Shown one piece after another: positions 57,435 through 64,000 of a stretch of 64,000 nucleotides of DNA. The DNA is from Cyanobium sp. AMD-g (GTDB lineage Bacteria > Cyanobacteriota > Cyanobacteriia > PCC-6307 > Cyanobiaceae), in NCBI RefSeq assembly GCF_024346395.1, contig NZ_JAGQCW010000002.1, forward strand, positions 434,001 to 498,000. The letters are read 5' to 3'. Every line of letters begins with the position of its first letter. The stretch's first letter is position 1. The notes under the pieces are model-generated. The model was not told where the DNA came from. It made no database searches and saw only the letters and a list, made by a program, of their open reading frames with translations. The position numbers and the translations under genes were made by a program.

Positions 57435-59153
57435 TCAGAAGCGGTAATTCACCTTGGTGTACAGGCCCTGTCCCAGCAGCCAGTCGTTCCAGACCCCGAA
57501 GTTGTCGTTGGTGGAGAAGGGCCGCACCCAGCCCAGCTCCGCCGTCCAGTGATTGCTGGCCAGCCAGCGCACCAGCACCCCGCCTGCCCCCACGGTGTCG
57601 CCGAAGGAGCCACCGGTGAAGTTGCTGCGGATGCCCCCGGCGCCAATGAACGGCACGAGCTGGAGGGCACTGGTCTTGCCGTTCCAGAAGGTCCACACCG
57701 CCTCGGAGCTGGCCAGCCAGCCGCTGTCGCCGCTGACGAGCTGGCCGGGGAGGCCCCGCAGCCCCACATCGGAGCCGAGGGTGAACTGCATGGATGAGGT
57801 GAGTGGTGCGAAGGCCAGCTGGGCGGCGGTGCGCAGGTTGATCTGCCAGCGGGGTGCCACGGTCCAGGAGCCGGACAGGATGGCGCCGATGGCGGTGGCG
57901 CCACCGATGGCGATGCCCGCCTCCGCCAGTTGCTGGCGCTGGACCGCGGGGGTCGCTGCCGTGACGCCCTGCAGCAGGTAGGCGCTGCCGTTCCAGCTGG
58001 AATGGCGGTTGGCCACACTGCCATTGATGCCGAAGCGCATGTATCCGCCGGAAGGTCTGCGGACACTTTCAGGTACGGCGGCTGGCAGAACGGCGCCCTG
58101 TTCGTAGGTGTTGCTGCGGCTGTTGCTGTAACCGGCGAAGAGACTCCAGCGCTGGCTCAGGGATTCGCGGAACACCCATTCGAACTGGGCCAGGCCCTGG
58201 TACTGGCTGGTGGAGAACCCGTCCACCGGCGCCGGCAGCTCCACCAGGTTGCGGCGACTGAAGCCGAAACCAGCGGTGAGGCTGAAGCTATCGCTGAAGG
58301 GGTAGGTGTAACTCAGCGAGGCAATGGCGGCTCCCAGTTCGGGGGTGTCGGTGGCATTGAGTTCGCCGTAGATCAGCAGGGTGTCGCCTCGTTGCAGCAG
58401 GCCGGGTTTGAGCAGCGTGGCCACGGCCCGGAACTCCCCTGAGCCGCCGGTGCCGTCGTTGCGGATCGCCAGGTCCCCCTGCCACGGCTCGCTGGCCGGT
58501 TCCACCGCGACCCGGAAAACCCCTTCGGAGGGATCACTACCCAGCCGCGCCAGGGTCCCCCGGACACTCTTGATGCCTGGCTGCCGCTTCAGGAGCTGCA
58601 ACTGCATCTCCACCGTTGATAACCGCAGGATCTGACCCCGCAGGGGGTCCAGCAGTCGCGCGACACGACGGTTCAACCGGGGATCGCTGCCGGACACCTG
58701 GATCCCAGCGACAGTCCCCTCCACCACATTCAGGTATCCCGGGGTGGGGTCGCTCACCACGTAGACGCGGCTGCTGACGTACCCATCGAAGACCAGCCGG
58801 GTACTGAGGGCTACGGCGCAGGCCTTGAGCTGTTCCTGGGGATCGGCGATGCGGCTGCACTCGGCCAGGATCCCGCGCACCTGGAGGGGGCTGTAAAGCG
58901 TCAGTCCGCGGATCTCCGGCAGCGGCCCCGCTGGAAGGGGGGACGGTGCCTGGGAAGCGGGGTCAGGGGTGGAGGGTACCGGCCGGATGCCGCCGGGCTC
59001 GGGCTCCGGTGTTTCCAGGGGCCGGGTGTCGACGGGGGCGGGCGGCTGCGGTTCGGCGAGGGTCGGTCGCTCCAGCTGGCGGGGGGGACCTGGCAATCGG
59101 ACCGGACCGTCCTGCAGGGGTGGAGCCACCAACTGGGCGAGAAGGAGCAGCAT
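57435..59153 (-). CDS. TpsB-type outer-membrane transporter (ShlB/FhaC/HecB family)
   Basis: 572 residues. After a signal-like start (LLLLAQLVAPP) and a proline-rich linker (about 15-80), POTRA-like repeats (IRGLTLYSPLQVRGIL, YLNVVEGTVAGIQV) lead into a beta-barrel with alternating strands. It ends in the aromatic TKVNYRF. The late GLRGLPGQLVSGD is the conserved VRGY-type motif (VGLRGLPG). It exports a partner with a filamentous-haemagglutinin-like N-terminal domain. That partner is the divergent gene at 59305. Convergent with alaS, 17 bases apart. Confidence 0.88.
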   Translation of the reverse strand: MLLLLAQLVAPPLQDGPVRLPGPPRQLERPTLAEPQPPAPVDTRPLETPEPEPGGIRPVPSTPDPASQAPSPLPAGPLPEIRGLTLYSPLQVRGILAECSRIADPQEQLKACAVALSTRLVFDGYVSSRVYVVSDPTPGYLNVVEGTVAGIQVSGSDPRLNRRVARLLDPLRGQILRLSTVEMQLQLLKRQPGIKSVRGTLARLGSDPSEGVFRVAVEPASEPWQGDLAIRNDGTGGSGEFRAVATLLKPGLLQRGDTLLIYGELNATDTPELGAAIASLSYTYPFSDSFSLTAGFGFSRRNLVELPAPVDGFSTSQYQGLAQFEWVFRESLSQRWSLFAGYSNSRSNTYEQGAVLPAAVPESVRRPSGGYMRFGINGSVANRHSSWNGSAYLLQGVTAATPAVQRQQLAEAGIAIGGATAIGAILSGSWTVAPRWQINLRTAAQLAFAPLTSSMQFTLGSDVGLRGLPGQLVSGDSGWLASSEAVWTFWNGKTSALQLVPFIGAGGIRSNFTGGSFGDTVGAGGVLVRWLASNHWTAELGWVRPFSTNDNFGVWNDWLLGQGLYTKVNYRF

Positions 59154-59216
59154 CTGGGTGGGGTGTGTTCTCGCTCAGAAAGAGAAGCTGGTAGCGTTCT
59201 TAAATGTTGTTGAAAG

Positions 59217-59234
59217 CAGGTGGAGTAGCACCTG
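59217..59234. promoter_or_regulatory. Palindrome in the divergent tpsB/tpsA promoter region
   Basis: CAGGTG-N6-CACCTG is a perfect 6-base inverted repeat in a 151-base, AT-richer gap between the two secretion genes. It may be an operator for a dimeric regulator. No clear -10/-35 pair on either strand; TTGAAA at 59210-59215 could be a weak -35 for the plus strand. Confidence 0.35.
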
Positions 59235-59304
59235 ATGCGAGAATGATGACCAAGGGACCGGCACTAGGAATAGCGCCAAGCGAACTTACCCACCCATCAG
59301 CCTC

Positions 59305-62300
59305 GTGAGCAGGATTTTGAGTAGCAACAGATACCAATGTCTCGATGAGATGGTTCAAAGGTTCTGTTCAGGTCCGGCTTCTGTCTTGAAACCCAAGCGT
59401 TGGTTTGCTCCTCTGCGGGTTCTCGTCCTGATGGGTCTGGCGGCCACACCCGCTGCCGCCGGTGAGATCACCGCCACGGGTGGTCCGCTGGGGCTGGGCA
59501 GCGTGGTGAATGGGCTTCCAGGAGGCAGTTGCTTCGGCGGGGCCTGTGCGATCCAGGGGGGCACCTCCGCCGGGGCCAACCTCTTCCACCGCTTCTCCGC
59601 CTTTGATACCCGTGGCGGGATCACCGGCGTCAGCCTTGATGTGGCCGGCCACCGCAACGTGATGGTGGGCGTCACCCATCCCCTGGGCAGCTTCATCGAC
59701 AAGGCCATCACCCTGAGTGGTCCGGCCAACCTCGTCTGGCTCTCGCCGGGGGGGATCCGGATCAGCGGCGCCGGCACCTTCACCAATGCTCAGCAACTCA
59801 ACCTGACCACCGCCACCGGTCTGCGGGTGGGTGAGGGTCGTTTCGATGTGTATGGCACCACGGCTGCCGCCGCCGCCTCCCTGGCCGGGGCGCCTGTCCT
59901 GGGCCTGTCCGGGCTCAGTACCGACCCGGCCACCCTGAGCCAGCTTGGTCTTTCCGCCCAGGGGGATCTGGCCATTGAGGGCGGCCTGCTCACCGTGGAT
60001 GGCGGACTGCTGCTCGATGCCCAGGGGGGCCATGTGTTGCTGGGTGGATCCCGGCTTCAGGCCCCCGGGGGACAGGTGGCCCTGCAGGGCCAGCAGGTGT
60101 CGCTCCAGAACACCACGGTCGACGTTTCCAGCCCTGCCGCAGCGGGCGGCAGCATCAGCCTCTCCGGACAGCAGGTTTCTCTGGTCGGATCCAGCCTTCT
60201 GGCGACCGGCGGTACGGCGGGTGGGGTCGTGCGGGTCGGAGCCGATCCCCTGGGGTCCGTGACCGCGTTGAACACCACGGTGGACGCCTCCTCCACCCTG
60301 CGAGCGGACGCCACCGGCACTGGCCCTGGAGGCCGCATCCTGGTCCTCGGCACGGAACGGGCCGAGGTGGCTGGTGCCATCAGCGCCCGGGGCGGCCCCC
60401 AGGGAGGCGATGGTGGATTTGTGGAAACCTCTGCGGGGTGGCTGGCACTGGCCACCACGCCGGATCTCTCGGCACCCAGGGGGCGAGGTGGCACCTGGCT
60501 GATCGACCCCCGCGACATCGAGATCGTCGCCTTCGGGGGCGGGTTGCCTCCTGGTGGGTCGCCTGGGGTAGCGCCAGGCGACCCGTCGCTGATCAATGTC
60601 GCCTTCATCAACGCGGCGCTCAACACCGGCACGACGGTCTTCGTTGACACGACGAATCCCGCCGCAAGTCAGCCGGGAAACATTTCGCTTCTGGCCCCGG
60701 TCCAGAAAACCTCTGGAACCGACGCCACGTTGGAGTTGAAGGCCGACGGCCTCATCAGGATCAACATGGCTGGCGCCAACCCTGTCGCCTTCTCAAACAG
60801 CTCCGCAACGGGACGTCTGGATGTCAATCTCTGGTACCAGAAAACAGCGGATGCCGCCACGCCAGCAGGTGCCATCAGCTGGGAGAAGGGCGACGTCGAT
60901 ATCAAAACAGGCACCCTCCGGGCCTTGCAGGGTGCCGCACGAATCGATGGCAACATCGAACTCACCGGCCTGGTCGAACCCTTCAATCTTGTCTCCGGTA
61001 CGGTTCGGACGGGTGAGTTCGCCTGGAGTCCAGCCAGCAGGGGGGCGGTTCAGCTTTCCTTTTTTGCTAATCCGAATCCTGCCACTCTGGATGTCTCCAG
61101 ACGTTACACCCAGGGCCCGGATCGCGTCGCCACAGCCTTCTCCACGGCACTGCTGCAGATTGGTCCATCCGCTCAAGTCAGCAGCATCGATGGTGGCACG
61201 TTCAGGGATGTAACGCCAATCAAAACAACCTTCCTCAAGGTTTCAGATGGCGCAACCCTTGCTCTCAATCAGGCGAGCATCAGTGGTCCCAATCTGGCCA
61301 TTGCAAGTGGCGCACAGCTACAGCTGTCTGGATCCAATCAGCTGGCGGACCTTGCCAGTGCCGGATCGATCCTGATTGCTCCAGACAGCACCTTGAATCT
61401 GCAGACTGCGACCATCTCCGCTGGTACCTCGATTGTTCTGCAGGGGAATGGTTCGGCAAGGCTGCGGGTCGACAGTGCCACGTTTCGGAATGATGGAACG
61501 GTCCAGGGTTCCGGTGAGATTGTGGTCGGTCCTAACGGTACGGGGTCTTTCTCGAATGGAGGCTCCCCCCTGCCGGGGGCCCCGGTGGCGTTGCTGGATC
61601 CCATCGGTTCGCTCGTCATTCGCGCCGCAAGCTTCCGGCTGGCCGACAACAGCCAGCTCCTTTTTGATCTCTCCACCGCTGATCAACTCTCCATCTTCGG
61701 CGACACCGTCCTTGGCGGGGGGCTGGAAGCGGCTTCTCCGCCCATCGTCGGGGTTGCCACTCCCTTCGACCTGATCAGGGCCCAGGCCATCAGCGGCGCT
61801 TTCATTCCCAACCAGGTTTTTCTGCCGGTTGGTTTCGAGCTTCAGGGTGTGGCCATGACTGGCGATCCGCTGTTGCCGGTCGCCGTTGGCGGCAGCCTGG
61901 CGGCTAACGCTCCACCCCCCCCCGCGCCACCCGATCCGCCCTTCACCCCGAGCCCGCCTCCCACAGCCGCGCCGCCCCAGACGGTGACCGTTCCCCAGGA
62001 GCCGTCACCAGCGCCGTCCCCCGAGCCGACCCCGTCGCTCCTGGTGCCTGATCTCGGCTACCAAATCTTTGCTGGCACCCAGACGTCCCCCTTCGGCTCC
62101 AATCTCACCGGCAGCCGTCAAGGCGTCGGTACCGAGGCTCTGGCGGTGAATCTCTCGGAAGCCGATTTCAGCCTGGCGGACGGGACCCTTACGGCTCCTG
62201 CTCCCCTCACCGTCACCACGGCTGCCCTTTCGCCGGACCTGGTGGCCGGGGCCCTCTCGGATGGGGATCAGCAGCGGACGGAGGATGTGAGGAGGACCCT

Positions 62301-63588
62301 GGGGGATGTGGGCACGGCGGCGGATTCCAACGGAACCCTGCGTCTTGATGAGCTGCAGCGACTGCTCAGCAAGGCTTCCCAGAAGGGGGACAAGGACGAC
62401 GAACGCTTCAATCCGGCTGTCCTCATGGTGTCCTTCACGGAACAGAAGGAGGCTGCAGGCCAGGAGCAGAAGCCCCCTGCGGCCCAGGATCAGAAGGCCC
62501 AGGCAGGCACTGACCAGGCAGGCAGCGAGAAGAAACCGACCAATTCCTTCCTCGATCTGATTCTGCTCAGTCGCAAGGGTGAGCCGTTCGGTCAGCGGGT
62601 TGAACTGTCCCGCGAGCGCTTCGGACAACAGCTGCGGGCGCTCTATCGCCAGCTGGCTCGCCTTGAACCGCTTGACGTGGAGAACCCTGAGTCCCCCACC
62701 AGGCAGATCCACAGGGCCCTGATTGCCCCCTTGGCGGAGGAACTCAAGGCCAAAGGCATCACCACCCTGGTGATCGTCGCCGACCGGGGCCTGCAGGGCC
62801 TTCCCTTCGCGGCGCTGCATGACGGCACCAGCTTTTTCGGCGACCAGTTCGGCTTCTCGATCACCCCGTCCCTCAACCTCACCTCCTTCGGCCCTCCCCG
62901 GCTGGCCCGGGGTCGGGTGCTGGCGGCGGGGGCTTCGGAGTTCGAAGGACTCAGCCCTTTGCCCCTGGTGCCCGAGGAGCTGGCAGGTATCCCGGATGGG
63001 GTCGGCATCGACCGCTTCCTGAACAAGAACTTCACCCCGGAGGTGCTCCTCAGCCAGGCCGCCGACCCCCGTTATGAGCGCCTGCACGTGGCCACCCATG
63101 CGGAGTTCATGCCCGGTGGACCGTCCCAGGCCCGCATCTTCACCGGAACTGGCTCCGTCAGTCTTCAGGAGTTCGCCAGGCTGCGGCAGCAACGCAGCAG
63201 CAGTCCGCTGGAGCTGTTCGTGCTGAGCGCCTGTCGCACAGCCCTGGGGGATAGCGACAGTGAGCTCGGCTTTGCAGGCCTGGCCCTGCAGGCCGGATCA
63301 CGCAGTGCGATCGGGACACTCTGGTATGTCGATGATGTCGCCACCTCGGCCTACTTCCTGCAGCTCTATCGCTACCTTGACCAGGGCGTGCAGAAAGCCG
63401 ATGCCCTGCGGGCCACACGACAGGCGATGGCCACTGGCAAAGTGCGTCTTGAGGGCGATAAGGTCATCGGGTCCGATGGTGTCCCCCTACTCACCGAATT
63501 GACACCATCCCAGCGGCGCCGAGTCGCGTCAGGCATGGCCCATCCCTACTTCTGGGCCGGGGTTCAGTTGATTGGAACTCCCTGGTGA
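59305..63588 (+). CDS. Two-partner-secretion exoprotein with C-terminal CHAT protease domain
   Basis: 1427 residues. A long N-terminal signal (to about 52, hydrophobic APLRVLVLMGLAATPAAA) leads to the TPS/filamentous-haemagglutinin domain (GGTSAGANLFHRFSAFDTRGG; NLVWLSPGGIRISGAG) and a beta-helix passenger (to about 850). A proline-rich linker (about 870-915) follows. The final part is a CHAT caspase-like domain: His in VATHAEF (codon 63097-63099) and Cys in LSACRTALGDS (codon 63232-63234), with LGFAGLALQAGSRSAIGTLWYVDD and MAHPYFWAGVQLIGTPW after them. An imperfect EF-hand-like loop (ADSNGTLRLDE, 62317-62352) precedes it. GTG at 59305 is used; ATG at 59350 would also keep the signal. The partner transporter is divergent at 57435-59153. 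Confidence 0.85.
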   Translation: MSRILSSNRYQCLDEMVQRFCSGPASVLKPKRWFAPLRVLVLMGLAATPAAAGEITATGGPLGLGSVVNGLPGGSCFGGACAIQGGTSAGANLFHRFSAFDTRGGITGVSLDVAGHRNVMVGVTHPLGSFIDKAITLSGPANLVWLSPGGIRISGAGTFTNAQQLNLTTATGLRVGEGRFDVYGTTAAAAASLAGAPVLGLSGLSTDPATLSQLGLSAQGDLAIEGGLLTVDGGLLLDAQGGHVLLGGSRLQAPGGQVALQGQQVSLQNTTVDVSSPAAAGGSISLSGQQVSLVGSSLLATGGTAGGVVRVGADPLGSVTALNTTVDASSTLRADATGTGPGGRILVLGTERAEVAGAISARGGPQGGDGGFVETSAGWLALATTPDLSAPRGRGGTWLIDPRDIEIVAFGGGLPPGGSPGVAPGDPSLINVAFINAALNTGTTVFVDTTNPAASQPGNISLLAPVQKTSGTDATLELKADGLIRINMAGANPVAFSNSSATGRLDVNLWYQKTADAATPAGAISWEKGDVDIKTGTLRALQGAARIDGNIELTGLVEPFNLVSGTVRTGEFAWSPASRGAVQLSFFANPNPATLDVSRRYTQGPDRVATAFSTALLQIGPSAQVSSIDGGTFRDVTPIKTTFLKVSDGATLALNQASISGPNLAIASGAQLQLSGSNQLADLASAGSILIAPDSTLNLQTATISAGTSIVLQGNGSARLRVDSATFRNDGTVQGSGEIVVGPNGTGSFSNGGSPLPGAPVALLDPIGSLVIRAASFRLADNSQLLFDLSTADQLSIFGDTVLGGGLEAASPPIVGVATPFDLIRAQAISGAFIPNQVFLPVGFELQGVAMTGDPLLPVAVGGSLAANAPPPPAPPDPPFTPSPPPTAAPPQTVTVPQEPSPAPSPEPTPSLLVPDLGYQIFAGTQTSPFGSNLTGSRQGVGTEALAVNLSEADFSLADGTLTAPAPLTVTTAALSPDLVAGALSDGDQQRTEDVRRTLGDVGTAADSNGTLRLDELQRLLSKASQKGDKDDERFNPAVLMVSFTEQKEAAGQEQKPPAAQDQKAQAGTDQAGSEKKPTNSFLDLILLSRKGEPFGQRVELSRERFGQQLRALYRQLARLEPLDVENPESPTRQIHRALIAPLAEELKAKGITTLVIVADRGLQGLPFAALHDGTSFFGDQFGFSITPSLNLTSFGPPRLARGRVLAAGASEFEGLSPLPLVPEELAGIPDGVGIDRFLNKNFTPEVLLSQAADPRYERLHVATHAEFMPGGPSQARIFTGTGSVSLQEFARLRQQRSSSPLELFVLSACRTALGDSDSELGFAGLALQAGSRSAIGTLWYVDDVATSAYFLQLYRYLDQGVQKADALRATRQAMATGKVRLEGDKVIGSDGVPLLTELTPSQRRRVASGMAHPYFWAGVQLIGTPW

Positions 63589-63634
63589 ACCAACGACAAC
63601 GGCTGTCTTGGCCTGCTTCCTTCCCCCTGCCTAT

Positions 63635-63649
63635 CCCACCTGTGGTGGG
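63635..63649 (+). terminator. Short hairpin downstream of the CHAT gene
   Basis: CCCACC-TGT-GGTGGG is a perfect 6-base stem, about 50 bases after the stop at 63588. The following bases are not a U-tract, so intrinsic termination is uncertain. Confidence 0.3.
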
Positions 63650-63678
63650 TCTCCACGGTCCACCCAGTTCCTCATTCA

Positions 63679-64000
63679 GTGCCTGATCTTCCAGCGGTCT
63701 TCAATGTCTTTCTCATGCTGGCGATGGCCCATTTCCTCGGCGATTTCGGGCTGCAAAGTGATCGCATGGCGCGGGAGAAATGTCCAGGTTGCGGGGTGAC
63801 CCTTGGATGGGGCTGGTGGCTAGCCTCCCATGCCGCCATCCATGGCTTTCTGGTGGGGATGGTCACGCAATCTCCGCTTTTGGGTGTGGCAGAATGGGTG
63901 GTGCATCTGCTGATCGACTTCGGCAAATGCCGACGTCTCTGGACCCTGTCCTTCGATCAGGCGCTTCACATCCTCTGCAAGTTCCTCTGGGCCTGGCTGG
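63679..64000 (+). CDS. DUF3307-like membrane protein (partial, 3' end outside window)
   Basis: The GTG at 63679 opens a frame to the window edge, 107 codons. It reads NVFLMLAMAHFLGDFGLQSD (residues 9-28), then a CPGCG pair, SHAAIHGFLVGMVT and VVHLLIDFGKCRRL, the DUF3307 pattern of conserved His/Asp in membrane helices. Function is unknown. The first ATG in frame would shorten it. Confidence is limited by truncation. Confidence 0.65.
   Translation, partial: MPDLPAVFNVFLMLAMAHFLGDFGLQSDRMAREKCPGCGVTLGWGWWLASHAAIHGFLVGMVTQSPLLGVAEWVVHLLIDFGKCRRLWTLSFDQALHILCKFLWAWL

Overview
The window looks like a chromosomal segment of a high-GC picocyanobacterium of the Cyanobium / freshwater Synechococcus type. 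This rests on the gene set read by eye: a paired flavodiiron Flv1/Flv3 operon with a degenerate Flv1, a cyanobacterial (Ycf21-like) chorismate lyase, two DesC-type acyl-lipid desaturases plus a front-end DesD-like one, GcvH/GcvP, and several small proteins that resemble conserved cyanobacterial hypotheticals. No rRNA, tRNA, CRISPR array, insertion sequence or prophage was seen. Genes are packed tightly, many start/stop codons overlap, and no gene-free stretch exceeds about 300 bases.

Layout. 1-9.7 kb: a partial DUF2157 membrane protein, valS, a very large choice-of-anchor-I/PhoX-like (DUF839) protein, a jacalin-lectin protein with a MACPF-like front half, a DedA/VTT membrane protein and a zinc-ribbon methyltransferase. 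9.6-19.2 kb, all minus strand: an export and polysaccharide locus read as GH10 glycanase, HlyD-type adaptor, BcsA-type glycan synthase with C-terminal PilZ, parvulin, HlyB-type ABC exporter with an N-terminal cyclic-nucleotide-binding-like domain, and a second HlyD. 19.3-31.9 kb: housekeeping (ligA, SprT-like protease, chorismate lyase, mnmG, dnaB, rplI) interrupted by an AT-richer pair, a GAF/HD-GYP phosphodiesterase and a fatty-acid-hydroxylase-family membrane protein. 31.9-47 kb: lipid desaturases, a methionine-gamma-lyase-like PLP protein, gcvH-gcvP, flv3-flv1, a PilZ protein, Hsp20, MEKHLA and SWIM proteins. 47-57 kb: a SNF2 helicase, a second GAF/HD-GYP protein with an insertion, a glutaminase-STAS-cNMP triple fusion and alaS. 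57.4-63.6 kb: a divergent two-partner secretion pair whose exported partner carries a C-terminal CHAT caspase-like protease domain. The window ends inside a DUF3307 membrane protein.

How the parts may work together. Second-messenger readers are unusually dense: PilZ in BcsA, a free PilZ protein, two HD-GYP enzymes, and cNMP-binding-like domains on an exporter and on a glutaminase. No GGDEF or nucleotide cyclase is present here, so the makers of the signal lie elsewhere. The secretion machinery (type I exporter, glycan synthase with adaptor, two-partner secretion) and candidate surface effectors (PhoX-like, jacalin/MACPF-like, CHAT) suggest a surface, biofilm or interaction programme. The strongest candidate for something poorly described is the TpsB/TpsA-CHAT pair, followed by the GH10-HlyD-BcsA-parvulin-ABC-HlyD locus and the MACPF-like/jacalin protein. 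All functional calls are from reading sequence and motif knowledge; no database search was run.
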